NCBI RefSeq assembly: GCF_000348985.1 | Contig: NC_035925.1 | Span: 496,001 to 560,000 of the forward strand | Origin: Huiozyma naganishii CBS 8797 | Lineage: Eukaryota; Ascomycota; Saccharomycetes; Saccharomycetales; Saccharomycetaceae | Length of the DNA stretch: 64,000 nucleotides | Direction of reading: 5' to 3' | Part shown: positions 49,771-60,010 of the stretch, piece by piece | Numbering within the stretch: position 1 is the first letter of the stretch | How the letters are laid out: each line of letters begins with the position of its first letter | The notes under the pieces: model-generated | Told to the model about the DNA's origin: nothing | The model's input: only the letters and a program-made list of their open reading frames with translations | The model's database searches: none | Position numbers and translations under genes: made by a program

Positions 49771-52215
49771 ATGGTGGATGCGTTGGCTAACGCTTACTCG
49801 CACATGTATGCCTCTCCGAGAGACTTGGCAAAGACTCCAAGCAACAGGAATAGGCGGGCGTCAAACGAGGACTGCGGTGTCGTGCCTCCTATTGAACTAG
49901 CTAGTTTCATATTCCCGGATAAAAAGGCGCTTCTGGAGATAGATATAGCGTCGTACTCGGATGTCAGTTACAAAGAGGTGCTGATAATCGGGTTCGAGAT
50001 ATACATTGTGGAACAGTGGGTCGCAGAGAGGAAACTGTCCTCCATTATCACCTCGTACACGGGGAACACACAGGATGCAGTCTCTGCAGTGGAGGTTGTG
50101 TTACCGGCGAAGTTTGAGTACTGGCCTGGGAAGTTCCAGCAGTACTACAACGAGTTGCTCGCTTTTGCACAACCGAAGTTGCCCAGGGAGGCCCTCGGGA
50201 CAGTGTTCATTACTGACTTGTCCACGGTCCCGCTATCTTTAAACATCATACACATCGAGTGTGGGGATCTTCGGACTATATGGCATGATTTCAAGATAAA
50301 TTTCAACTTGAAGATGATGCACTGTGCGGGGAGATCCTCCGCGTTGCTGGCACCACCGTCCAGTGCTGCAAAGGAGAAGTTCGCACAGTTGTACAAGATC
50401 CCGCTCGATTTCAAAGACGGGAAGAGGACTCACGTCGGAAACACTTTCTTCGGGGGGACTACCTCCCCGACACTCCTCAATTTGCAGAGGCAGAAACCAG
50501 CGACTAATGTGGCGGACGAGTACTCGCCAGTGAACGAGCTCGTAGAGATAGTACAGATATGCCTGCTCTACTTCAACAGGTTCCATTACAGAGTCGACGG
50601 TCTGCTGTGCCATTCGACCAAAGCACAGATTGACGACTGGTGGGACCACTACGGGAAACTGTACCTCGGTTGTGAGAAACCTAGGAACGAGGCCACATTG
50701 GGCCCGACCACCGTGGCGTCGCTCGTGAGTCTTGTCCTCTGTTGCTTCTACAAGCTTGCCCTAGAGAACTGCATTAATACAAAGGACCCGTTTGATGCAG
50801 TGGAATATTTTAACGGTGTTTACAATTTCCAAAAAAAATTGGGGATAATAAGACCCAATAAGAAAATATACTTGGATCATCTAACGTTGGAGAAACTGTT
50901 TGAAAGCACACAGAAATTTTCAAGTAACGATTTTTTGAAGCTTAGAAAGGCAGTGAAGAGTAAAATGCAAGACTTGGCGGGGAAACAGAACACAACACAT
51001 CTCTCAGATGAGATATTAACAAGCGATCTGGATACTTTGATTAACCACGTAAGTGGTGGGTCACTAGGTTACTTGTGGAAGGGGGAGAATAACCCAAAGT
51101 TACTCTACCAGTTAGAACACAGACACAACAATTTTTGTAGGTTCTCCTTCAATAGGGGAGATCCGAAAATGGCCCTAGAGCAAAGAAAAGATGAAATCAA
51201 AAACTTCCAGAGGAAACCAAGGTTTTATACACCAGACTCAAGTAAGAAACAAAACACGGCCCAGTTCGTGGAGAGTAACTTCAATTCCCAAAATATGGCC
51301 ACAGAAAATGGGAGGAGTTTTTCGAACTCAATATTGAGCATCTCGTCGATGTTCCCCAATTACGACAAACCAACTGCATCGTTGAACGTCGAATGCAACA
51401 AGATCTACCAAGGAGAGTTTCATAGGAGGAACTCGTTACCCTTTTGTCACGATGGAACACGGGACAGTGAGGAACTCACAGCGTGGGAGAGAGATCACGA
51501 GCAATCTATGTACCGATCGAACTCTGTCTCGAATATCATGGATGTCCTCTTCAAATGGGAACTGCCCTTTGATCCATCGATGGTGAAAGTGGCCAGAGAT
51601 TTGAAAAAGTTGGATACGAATTTGAACAGACAGAAGAAACTTCAAGACACGGAAGTTGATGACCTCGAAGAAAATGAAGGCTCTGTAGCACCAGACACGG
51701 CCAAATACAAGGCACTGACCAAAAAATTGCAAGAGGACCATGAGCAGTACGCGAAGCACTCGGTGGCATTCGATGGGAGGGCACAATCGTTAAGAAACAA
51801 GCAACAAATACTAAGCAATGAGATGAAGGAGATCAACTCGTTGTCGTCAAAGTTGACCTACGATATTAGGATTCTTGAACTTAGAGTCAGAGACGTTGAA
51901 GAGAGCGTGCAACAGTTCAATTTGAAACTGAAAAATATGAAAAAGTCATTAATCCTCAGAGATGAGGACGTCTCTGAAGCGTTGAAGCATACTAGCAATG
52001 ACCAAGAATTCGATGCTTACGTTCGGAGAGCCATACTTTCGGAAAGGACCTGTTACAAAGGTTTGTGTTTGAGTATGTTGCACAGGGATTCCATGAATGA
52101 AGTGAGGAATGACCTTATGTCATGGATCGGTTATTTTTTTTCCAGTTTCTCAACGTCCTCCAATGATACCCAAAAATCAATGTCAAAACCAATGATTGAA
52201 CTGGACGGGAGTTGA
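49771..52215 (+). CDS. STB6: Stb2/Stb6-like Sin3-binding protein
   Basis: Homologue of the S. cerevisiae duplicates Stb2 (850 residues) and Stb6 (766), found as binders of the Sin3 corepressor; molecular role unclear. From the ATG at 49771 the product is 814 residues. The N-terminal domain (about 40-250) has the family pattern around IIGFEIYIVEQWVAERKL and LSLNIIHIECGDL. The middle has a Ser/Asn-rich linker with FSNSILSISSMFPNYD. Residues about 590-730 form a long charged coiled coil, and the C-terminus is EFDAYVRRAILSERTCYKGLCLSML. The 112 upstream codons (from an ATG at 49435) are Gly-rich, translated from homopolymer DNA, and were left out. Which paralogue it is cannot be told. Confidence 0.8.
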   Translation: MVDALANAYSHMYASPRDLAKTPSNRNRRASNEDCGVVPPIELASFIFPDKKALLEIDIASYSDVSYKEVLIIGFEIYIVEQWVAERKLSSIITSYTGNTQDAVSAVEVVLPAKFEYWPGKFQQYYNELLAFAQPKLPREALGTVFITDLSTVPLSLNIIHIECGDLRTIWHDFKINFNLKMMHCAGRSSALLAPPSSAAKEKFAQLYKIPLDFKDGKRTHVGNTFFGGTTSPTLLNLQRQKPATNVADEYSPVNELVEIVQICLLYFNRFHYRVDGLLCHSTKAQIDDWWDHYGKLYLGCEKPRNEATLGPTTVASLVSLVLCCFYKLALENCINTKDPFDAVEYFNGVYNFQKKLGIIRPNKKIYLDHLTLEKLFESTQKFSSNDFLKLRKAVKSKMQDLAGKQNTTHLSDEILTSDLDTLINHVSGGSLGYLWKGENNPKLLYQLEHRHNNFCRFSFNRGDPKMALEQRKDEIKNFQRKPRFYTPDSSKKQNTAQFVESNFNSQNMATENGRSFSNSILSISSMFPNYDKPTASLNVECNKIYQGEFHRRNSLPFCHDGTRDSEELTAWERDHEQSMYRSNSVSNIMDVLFKWELPFDPSMVKVARDLKKLDTNLNRQKKLQDTEVDDLEENEGSVAPDTAKYKALTKKLQEDHEQYAKHSVAFDGRAQSLRNKQQILSNEMKEINSLSSKLTYDIRILELRVRDVEESVQQFNLKLKNMKKSLILRDEDVSEALKHTSNDQEFDAYVRRAILSERTCYKGLCLSMLHRDSMNEVRNDLMSWIGYFFSSFSTSSNDTQKSMSKPMIELDGS

Positions 52216-53173
52216 GAGGAACTTATTTAATACGTGAAATAGTATATACTATTAACAGGACGGTTACTTTTTTTTCGTTTCAACATTATCCATAACGTGC
52301 ATATAAGAAGATCGGGTCATCCTCACAGATTATTCGAGCACGTCGTAGTTTAGTTCTTACCGGCTTGTACAGAAGCTGAAGTTTTATTTAATTTTTCTTA
52401 TTTTTTCTGCCATTATTAACGAAAACTGGAAAAGTTTAGAAAAAGTTAAATATGCAAATAATTACAATATTTCCGCTGGATTTACGCAGGCACCAAGTCT
52501 TCAATTTCAATAGCGGGCACGGTCAGTAGGTGTAGTATTCCTCGTTTTGAGATGTTTTTTGCGATGGCGCTCCAGTTTGGTTTTAAATACCTGTCTTGTC
52601 ATTCTAGGATTGGTGCGTCTCGGTTCCGTCGTACTTGTATAAACAGTTGGTGCAGCCGATGAATCTAGAATTTCCAGAAAATAAAAAGCTTTGATAAAGC
52701 AAACGAAGGTACAAGAACTGATTGTTAAGTTTTTATTATCTTTTTTTTTGACGGACTCACTTAATTCAGCCATGAGTAGCTAAGCAAATCAGGCTATTCT
52801 CTGTTTTGTATCTTCCATAGTGACACATTCAATTCTGGAATTTTTTTACACAACCAGCATCTTATTGTTCCTTTGATTAATATAATTAGAGATTCACCCA
52901 AATAAACCGTTCAAGAATGTGGAAACGAAACATGTTATGCAGATGCAACGAAGCAGCAAAACCCTTACTTCTCTATTTTGACACGAGTTGGTTTAAGCCG
53001 CTGCATAGAAACTTCGAAAAGTTGTTCTGTTTTGAAAAAATGCAGCATAAAAGGAAAAAGCAAAAGAAAATAATCTCGAATCTTTTAGCTAGTTAGTGCA
53101 TCACAACTAAGTGCCGCACTCCACAGATTTACAGGGTGGCCTTCACTTCTACCATTAAACCATAGTGAGTACC
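52216..53173. other. Gene-poor spacer between STB gene and BMT gene
   Basis: 958 AT-rich bases. The only candidate is the 88-codon minus-strand frame at 52507-52773. No tRNA, LTR or intron signal was recognised. Confidence 0.4.
52507..52773 (-). CDS. Hypothetical small protein, 88 residues
   Basis: An ATG-started frame with a hydrophobic centre (about 21-38, CTFVCFIKAFYFLEIL) and a very basic C-terminal third (RQVFKTKLERHRKKHLK and following). I do not recognise it. It would be the only gene in a 958-base spacer. It could be a small membrane protein, a remnant, or chance. Confidence 0.28.
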   Translation of the reverse strand: MAELSESVKKKDNKNLTISSCTFVCFIKAFYFLEILDSSAAPTVYTSTTEPRRTNPRMTRQVFKTKLERHRKKHLKTRNTTPTDRARY

Positions 53174-55069
53174 ATGCCGAGTGTGAGGGTTGCTACTGCT
53201 CGCTTGGTGTCCAATTTAAAGAGACTGTTGAGGGGCAAGACTGTCACTGGACGTAGAGCATGGGTTCTGGTCCTGACGGGGATCATTGGCTTATGTTTCT
53301 TTGCGCTGTCGATAAAGACACATGCTGATTTGTTTTCCAACAATGACAATGCGCAAGTAGGGAGAGTAGTTGTTACGGAGAAGGAATTTTTGTCTAATCT
53401 GGATCTTACTGAAACTCTTTCCAAAATGAAAAAGAAGTGGCTCATGTCTCGTTTCAACAACGAGTTACTTACGAAACGATTTCGTAAGGAGAACGTCGTT
53501 GGGTATGTTTCAAACATAGACTTGTCCAAAACACAAGCCTATGCTCGGCTTAAACCGGATGACAGGAATTCGTGGATAGAAGATTCGCTCGGTTGCAAAG
53601 AAATGCAACAACCTCATGTCTTGGAATCGTACGTGTGGGACCAAAAGATTAAGATTGACATATATAATGTACGGAACATGTTGATCTCACAAAATCATCC
53701 GCTGCGGACCTACCTGATTAGCGAGGAGGAGAAGCACATGTCGACGAAAGATATATTGAGAGAAAACTGGTATGCGTTTGGTTCTTCAGCTGTTTGGTTG
53801 GAGAAGGAAAATTGTTACTTGGTGTACACAAGATTAATGTATTCGAAGGAACACAAAAGAAACATTCCGTTTATGTCTCTGATATACGGTCAAGCATACG
53901 ATAGGGATTGGAATTTGCTTCCTGGGAAAATGATTCGGTATAATGATATTGCGATGCCTGATGTTGTGAAACAAGAGGTTGAAAAATTGAAGTATGAGAG
54001 AGAAAACACGAGCTGTGATCACGTCAAGCACGACGCAAAGCAGTTTGAGGAGTGTCTTACAATTTACAAGGACATGATGCAAGATATCGATGTCCGGTTA
54101 GCTGCTCTTCAAGACAGGTACTACATATCGTACCCAACCGTCATCGATATACCCATGGTCATTAATCACGTGTACAATGGTCCCGAGGACCCGAGGTCCA
54201 TCTTGCACAAGAACCAAAGGGGTGAAGAGCCTCTGCTTCTGTTCAATATGGAGACTGAAGGTTACAGAAGAATCCATTCGTTCTACCCGCATAGAAAGAT
54301 CAATTCCCTAGTGAGATTTGAATCTACAGACATGAGTTTGTCCAGGACTGAGAAGAACTGGGCACCATTTTTGACGGACCCAGCGTCAGAGAACGATCGA
54401 TTCCCAGAGGAGTCTATCCATTTCGTTTACAACCTCATGCCACTGATTATATTCCGTTGTTCGTTGTTTGACGGGAAATGTCGTACTGTATTTAAGGACC
54501 ACAATATCGAGGATGCGTCCGTCGGGCTAATAAGGGGTGGTACGCAATTTGTTAAACTTCCCTCGGTGATCCCAGAGGTGGAAGGCCGGGCCATGTGGGT
54601 AGCGTTCACCAAGTCGCACGTGAAGGAGTGTGGCTGCACTGGTGCATTCTACAGGCCGATGCTCACCGTCATGGTGGAAAAGGACGGCGCCTTCAACATA
54701 GAGACCATAACACCCGTTGTCGACTTCAAGATGGACGTGCTCAACTGGAGCCTCGACGGCACATCGTGCGTTGGTCTTAACAACGTTTTGAGTCCGAACA
54801 GTATCTCCTCCTGGGATGTTATTTCGCAGGACGCAGAGACGGGCCAGTACGAGGACTACATGACGGTTATAGTGAGTGAGTCCGACGTCAATTCCAAGCT
54901 GGTCGTAGTCAAGGGTGTTTTGAATTTCGTCATTGACATTTATCGCAAATTCCAAGTCCGTGACACCTACACAGCCGACGAAGAATCCGCACTTATCAAC
55001 AAGAAGCAATTCAAGTGTACTGAGCAAGACCTGAGAGATTTCTGCGCTCTTTACAGTGACACGCACTGA
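53174..55069 (+). CDS. BMT-family (DUF3589, WRY) beta-mannosyltransferase
   Basis: Putative Golgi beta-1,2-mannosyltransferase of the family that caps mannan in Candida and related yeasts; S. cerevisiae has none. The product is 631 residues from the ATG at 53174 (a GTG lies three codons earlier). It is a type II membrane protein: a basic cytosolic stretch, then a span at about 32-50 (WVLVLTGIIGLCFFALSI). Family blocks are SSAVWLEKENCYLVYTRLMYS, YGQAYDRDWNLLPGK, NGPEDPRSILH, IRGGTQFVKLPSVIPE and HVKECGCTGAFYRPMLTV. It points toward a MNN1-family gene 950 bases downstream on the same strand, suggesting a mannan-modifying pair. The exact linkage made is unknown. Confidence 0.85.
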   Translation: MPSVRVATARLVSNLKRLLRGKTVTGRRAWVLVLTGIIGLCFFALSIKTHADLFSNNDNAQVGRVVVTEKEFLSNLDLTETLSKMKKKWLMSRFNNELLTKRFRKENVVGYVSNIDLSKTQAYARLKPDDRNSWIEDSLGCKEMQQPHVLESYVWDQKIKIDIYNVRNMLISQNHPLRTYLISEEEKHMSTKDILRENWYAFGSSAVWLEKENCYLVYTRLMYSKEHKRNIPFMSLIYGQAYDRDWNLLPGKMIRYNDIAMPDVVKQEVEKLKYERENTSCDHVKHDAKQFEECLTIYKDMMQDIDVRLAALQDRYYISYPTVIDIPMVINHVYNGPEDPRSILHKNQRGEEPLLLFNMETEGYRRIHSFYPHRKINSLVRFESTDMSLSRTEKNWAPFLTDPASENDRFPEESIHFVYNLMPLIIFRCSLFDGKCRTVFKDHNIEDASVGLIRGGTQFVKLPSVIPEVEGRAMWVAFTKSHVKECGCTGAFYRPMLTVMVEKDGAFNIETITPVVDFKMDVLNWSLDGTSCVGLNNVLSPNSISSWDVISQDAETGQYEDYMTVIVSESDVNSKLVVVKGVLNFVIDIYRKFQVRDTYTADEESALINKKQFKCTEQDLRDFCALYSDTH

Positions 55070-56017
55070 GGCTGACCGATGACGATTTCTCGCCCAAGCA
55101 GATACTATTTTTATGTAAAGTAAAGCAAGGAAAAAAAAAAGAGAATGGATCTATAATAGTTATTCCAGTCCCTCAACTAGCCACACCCACCGACGCAAGC
55201 CAAGCCAAGCCAAGCCAAGCCTCTCATCGAGGGACCGTGCAAAACCACCAACCTAAAATAAAATAGGCAGGTGGTGGCGGCGCCTTCGCTTTCTTCGGCA
55301 ACAACGAACACGAGCACGAACGCAAAAGAACGGCGAGGCCCCAGTTCCCGGTCGCGAATGTTCCGAAGAGGTATAAATAATCGAGACTTGAACGGCATTT
55401 CCTAAACAGGAACGTTCCCGCGCTGGGTGGCACGCGCTGTCCCAAAGCGGTAATTTTTTGGGTTTGCTCTGCTGCTGTTTGAGAGCCGCCGCAGAAACAG
55501 TCGCAGGGGCGGGGAGAACAATGAGAAGAAAATACTTTTCTTTTTCCTATTGTTCTGTTTTGAGGCCTCGAGAACGACTCCCTATTGTTTGCATTAATTC
55601 ATCCGGCCACCACGCGCTCGAAGCTTGCGGGAAAATAGGAGGTACGCTGCAAGGACAGCAGCAGCAGCAGTTGTGCTGTGGCACTGCTGCTTATCTGCTG
55701 TTTTCTCATGTCTGTCTGTCACAAGAAGCGTGTCTGGCCCGTGGGCAGATACCGGCCTGCTGTGATCTCCACTCTTTGCCCTCTGCAAAGAGAGCTTTAT
55801 CCGTCTGGGTGTGTTTTGTTTTGTTGCTGCTTGCTTTCCGGGATGCGTTCTAGATTTGCCTGAGGGGTCGACGCAAATTATATATTTGCGTCTTGTTCAG
55901 TTTCGATAAGTGGGAGTTTCTCGCTCCCAGCCAACATCATCTTGCTTTACTGTCATCGTCGTGGTTCTGCTTTCTTGGAAAGAGTGTGCTAACAACTAAC
56001 TGTTCGAAGGGCAAAAT
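55070..56017. promoter_or_regulatory. Long spacer upstream of the MNN1-family gene
   Basis: 948 bases without a convincing gene. It holds five perfect CAAGC units at 55196-55220 and a TATATATTTGC region at about 55878-55890. A 131-codon plus-strand frame at 55458-55853 opens with TTG, is Cys/Leu-rich and has no recognisable domain; I do not call it. Confidence 0.4.
55196..55220 (+). repeat. (CAAGC)5 tandem repeat
   Basis: Five perfect tandem copies of the pentamer CAAGC, in the spacer between the two mannosyltransferase genes. Confidence 0.9.
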
Positions 56018-57970
56018 ATGGTGGTGATAGTCGGAGGCAGGAGAAATGCGCTGCGAGTGCTATTTTTCGTCTCGGCGGCCCTGGTGCTCGTGACGCTCGT
56101 GAGAGTTCACAGCGACGCCAGGAGCAGGAATAACAATAAAGTGAAACACAAGTTCAAACTCGCGCCCGTGGACCCGGCGTCACCGGATGCGACCTACAAT
56201 TATGCGTCGCAGTCGAGCAAACCAGCGGCCATCTATAAAGCTGTTCCGAAACCAGAGACGAGAGCCGAGATAAAGGATAAATACAAGAGACCGCTGTTCC
56301 CGAACTCACCGTTCACATATGTGATGGACATCTACCACAAGGCTGCTGCAGAACTCAAAGACAAGAAGCAGGGGATTAGTCTCTTTAAGGGGAAGGCAAA
56401 CGACAAGTCCAAGATTTTCAACTGGTGGGAGACCGGGGACTTGGACAGAGTGGAAAAGTGTAAAATCTTGTTGGACGCTCTGTACCATGAAGATCCGGAA
56501 TGGAGCAACCAGGTCTTCCTTACAGGGTTCAAGAACGACGGGGATACCTTCAAATACAGCGCTCTCGGGACAGAGAGATTCAGAATCTACGACTACTGTT
56601 TCCTGTCCGGTGGGCTGGACATCGGCGACGTCCTTAAGGGATCCAAGAAGTATGACGCCCTCGATTTCCAACACAGAATGTTCCCCTACTTGAAGGTCCC
56701 AAAGCTGGGTGAAGTGCTGCTACCAAAGATTACAGATTTGTCCACAATGGCAGAATTATCGTTCATAACCAGCGATTTCGACTCTAAGAGACACAACGAG
56801 AATTTCTGGAAAAGCTGGAGGGAAATGTCAGATGGGAAAGGTATTATCACCACTTTCAATCCTAAGGCGCACGGCGACTACTTCCTCAGACAATTGAAGA
56901 TCCTACAGTACCAAAAGAACACGCTGCCCATCCAGATCCTGGTCAGGGACGGTGACTTCTCAGACAGTTTTGTGAGGAAACTCGCCGACGCGGCAAGAAG
57001 AACCAACCAGAAAATATACTTGGTGAACTACACTGCAATTCTCGACAAATCAAACATGGGTGAATTCAAAAGTTACATCAACAAACTGGCAGCAAACTTG
57101 TTTAACACATTCGAGGAGTTCATCCTTCTCGACGCAGATGCAGTTCCTTACTTCCCGCTCGAATCGTACTTGGAGCTCCCAGACTACCAGAAAACAGGGA
57201 TGTACATGTTTAGAGACAGAATACTCGACCACAGAATCGACGACGCGTGCACCACCACTCTGGAGCACCTGGAACCATCAATGGAGGAGGCCGTGCTTTT
57301 GGGCACTTCGATCATGTACACGGTATCTTCCAACGTGGTGCCCACAACCCCCGAGGAGAAAGTATACGTCGGAATGGTTAGAGAGCATATCAGAGAGAAT
57401 GTGGAGACTGGGTTGGTCGTTGTGGATAAAAAAAATAAACTACCAGGTTTGCTCATGGCCCTTGCCCTAAATTTGAGTAAGAAATTAAACGCTTGCATGT
57501 ACGGTGAAAAGGAATTCTACTGGCTTGGACCTTACTTTAGTGGCATGTCGTACTCTATAGAGGCAAAGGGCGCCGCTTTAACTGGGTTCCCAGAAAAGAT
57601 GTACGACGGCTTTCAGTACGTGAACACGAAGCTGTGCGATTTCCACATTGCACACGTCCGTGGGAAGGAATTGTCCTGGATAAACGGTGGGCTGAGAGAA
57701 TTCAAACCTGGCAGCGGTGGGCAGGATGAAGGTTACGAAAACAAGCCTTGGAGAATGAACGGGCTTTTGATCCCAGACGAAAAATTGAACGAATGGGTCC
57801 AAACAAAGGCAGGCTTTGGTCTCACTTACTGTGCAACCGCTATTGAGGTGGGTTCTGATCAGAGTCCCTCAGGTGAAGTCATATGGTTTGACGAGAAAAC
57901 CTATAATAAGATTAACGATATATCTAAACTGTGGAATGAGGATGGTGACCTCACTTTTGAAGATAAATAA
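56018..57970 (+). CDS. MNN1-family alpha-1,3-mannosyltransferase (GT71)
   Basis: Golgi glycosyltransferase of the Mnn1/Mnt2/Mnt3 family, which adds terminal alpha-1,3-mannose to N- and O-linked glycans. The product is 650 residues (Mnn1 762, Mnt3 630). Type II topology: a short basic N-terminus, then a membrane span at about 10-28 (ALRVLFFVSAALVLVTLV). The donor-site DXD-type motif is in LLDADAVPYFPLESYLEL near 371-389, followed by TGMYMFRDR and VLLGTSIMYTV. The C-terminal acceptor region includes FYWLGPYFSGMSYSIE. The ATG at 56018 is the first in the frame. Which paralogue it matches cannot be settled by eye. Confidence 0.88.
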   Translation: MVVIVGGRRNALRVLFFVSAALVLVTLVRVHSDARSRNNNKVKHKFKLAPVDPASPDATYNYASQSSKPAAIYKAVPKPETRAEIKDKYKRPLFPNSPFTYVMDIYHKAAAELKDKKQGISLFKGKANDKSKIFNWWETGDLDRVEKCKILLDALYHEDPEWSNQVFLTGFKNDGDTFKYSALGTERFRIYDYCFLSGGLDIGDVLKGSKKYDALDFQHRMFPYLKVPKLGEVLLPKITDLSTMAELSFITSDFDSKRHNENFWKSWREMSDGKGIITTFNPKAHGDYFLRQLKILQYQKNTLPIQILVRDGDFSDSFVRKLADAARRTNQKIYLVNYTAILDKSNMGEFKSYINKLAANLFNTFEEFILLDADAVPYFPLESYLELPDYQKTGMYMFRDRILDHRIDDACTTTLEHLEPSMEEAVLLGTSIMYTVSSNVVPTTPEEKVYVGMVREHIRENVETGLVVVDKKNKLPGLLMALALNLSKKLNACMYGEKEFYWLGPYFSGMSYSIEAKGAALTGFPEKMYDGFQYVNTKLCDFHIAHVRGKELSWINGGLREFKPGSGGQDEGYENKPWRMNGLLIPDEKLNEWVQTKAGFGLTYCATAIEVGSDQSPSGEVIWFDEKTYNKINDISKLWNEDGDLTFEDK

Positions 57971-58603
57971 GCTCTGTCAAAACTTTGTTTCCTTTCAAGT
58001 GACAGAGCAATATAGTAACAAAACTTAATTTATTAATAATCCAATAGAATATTCCTGATGGTTCGGTGTCGTTGTGTGTATTTTTTGGCTCTTATGGCAG
58101 ATGTTTGAATGGATAGAAGTTTTCAAACTTGTTGCCGTGCGTTTCACCTTTAAATAGCAACCCTCGGCACTTTAAAGAGCATATAGTTATCTGGGCTTAA
58201 TTGTACAATATTTACCTTAACAGTTTGACGAGGTCTCCGTGGAAGCACCAAAATTTTCTAGTCTTTTATTGCAGCCTAATGTCTTGGAAACACCACAAAC
58301 GCTATTTTTATCGGGAATTAGTGAGTTCCAATGGTCCCAAATTTTTTTTTGGCTTATGTATTCATTCTGTCATTAAAAAAAAGGTACCGCCATAAATAGA
58401 TGCCACTGTTTGAAACGTCACGCTAAGCGAATTGTCGTTCAAAATACTTTTATTTAAGCGTATACCCATGTGCAGTTACGTAGTTTGTAGCAAATGAAGC
58501 TACTAATCACTGCATTACTTCCGATGCTGATTGAAGAGCCGTTTCCCTTGTACTTTTATGTTATCAGGAATCTCAAAATGGCAACAACACTTCATGAGAA
58601 GTG
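57971..58603. other. Spacer between convergent MNN1-family gene and DAL1
   Basis: 633 AT-rich bases containing the 3' ends of two converging genes. Small open frames look random. No RNA gene recognised. Confidence 0.4.
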
Positions 58604-60010
58604 TTACACACATCTACGTTCTAGAAGAGTCCTCCCCGTTGGGATTTTGGAATACCCAGAAGTAAGGGTAAAAACAGTACTGCCACGGAGTATAACTTTT
58701 GTCACCACACCTTTTAGTTTTGATCCACTATAAGGTGTTATTTTATTTTTGAACCTCAATTTATCATTCTTCACTTCTTGTTCTGCCTCTTGATCAAAGA
58801 TAGCGAAGTCCGCATCATACCCTACTCTGATAAACCCCTTCCGATCATGCAGTCCAACTTGTCTCGCTGTATTCTCGCAACACCACTTTACAATCTCTGG
58901 CAAAGTAATTCCTTGATCCAAGCCAAGGGTAAACATTATTGGAAGATTGAATCCGACCGAGGCGATCCCACCCCATGCGCTTAAAAAGTCACCCCGTTCC
59001 ATGTTTTTCAAATTGGGTGTACATGGAGAGTGATCACTTACTACCGAAGAAATTATGCCGTCTTTAAGAGCTTCTATGAGAGCCATCCTGTTGGAATCAG
59101 ATCTGATTGGGGGGCAACATTTGAACTGAGTCCCCTTCCGCGGAATCTGTTCAGCAGAAAGGGTTAAGTAATGAAAGCAGGTTTCTGCTGTCAAGGATAA
59201 ACCTTTCGACTGAGCACATTTTATTATAGGTAGTGCGTCTTTGGTAGCCAGATGGACAATATGGGTTTTCAACGGCGATTGCTTGCTGGTAATGTTTTCC
59301 TCTACACATTTTACCACAAGGGCAATGGCATTTGTCTCAAAGCTATCGGGCCGAGATTTGAGGAAAGTGTCGTAATCACAATGATCAGAGTGTTTCGTGC
59401 GCTTCTTTCCGTCATCGAGCTCAGCGTGAAACAACATCATCGTATTTTCATCTCTTAGTATTTTCATCGCTTTAGAAATATAATTTTCCTCAATCATTGG
59501 GAATTCTTCCACACCAGAAGGTGCTAGAAACCCTTTAAACCCTCGCACACCACACTTAACCAAGGGTATTAAATCATTTAGGTTGCTCGGTACCAACCCT
59601 CCCCAAAACGCAACATCGCACCATAATTGGTCCCTCGCTGCTCTCAGTTTCAGCATAAAGTTGTGCACAGTTGTGGTTGGGGGTATCGCATTTAGCGGCA
59701 TGTCTACAACCGTTGTGACACCACCACAAATTGCAGCTTGGGTACCTGTTGCAAACCCTTCCCATTCCGTTCTTCCTGGTTCATTCAGATGTACATGTGA
59801 ATCTACCAATCCTGGTAAGATTGTCTTCGGCGATACAATCTCGTAATCGATCACATCAAATTGAGCTAAAACTGGATCGTTGATATCTCCGACAACATGG
59901 CCCCTTATAATTTCAACGATTTTGCTCGATTCTGTGGAAAATATGATCGTGGCTGATTCAAGTTGCCTTTCAATTACAACATTGTTTGACGCGATTGCTT
60001 TGCATGGCAT
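58604..60010 (-). CDS. DAL1: Allantoinase Dal1
   Basis: Hydrolyses allantoin to allantoate, the first step of allantoin use as a nitrogen source. The product is 468 residues (460 in S. cerevisiae). Metal ligands of the cyclic amidohydrolase fold are visible: DSHVHLNEPGR, the lysine to be carboxylated in GVRGFKGFL, HIVHLAT, AETCFHYLTL and VVSDHSPCTP. It is divergent from DAL4, as in YIR027C-YIR028W. The shared promoter is rich in GATAA, fitting Gln3/Gat1 control. Confidence 0.97.
   Translation of the reverse strand: MPCKAIASNNVVIERQLESATIIFSTESSKIVEIIRGHVVGDINDPVLAQFDVIDYEIVSPKTILPGLVDSHVHLNEPGRTEWEGFATGTQAAICGGVTTVVDMPLNAIPPTTTVHNFMLKLRAARDQLWCDVAFWGGLVPSNLNDLIPLVKCGVRGFKGFLAPSGVEEFPMIEENYISKAMKILRDENTMMLFHAELDDGKKRTKHSDHCDYDTFLKSRPDSFETNAIALVVKCVEENITSKQSPLKTHIVHLATKDALPIIKCAQSKGLSLTAETCFHYLTLSAEQIPRKGTQFKCCPPIRSDSNRMALIEALKDGIISSVVSDHSPCTPNLKNMERGDFLSAWGGIASVGFNLPIMFTLGLDQGITLPEIVKWCCENTARQVGLHDRKGFIRVGYDADFAIFDQEAEQEVKNDKLRFKNKITPYSGSKLKGVVTKVILRGSTVFTLTSGYSKIPTGRTLLERRCV

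Noticed and set aside
55458..55853. 131-codon plus-strand frame upstream of the MNN1-family gene
   Set aside because: It opens with TTG; the first ATG is at 55521. It is Cys/Leu-rich with no domain and looks like chance.
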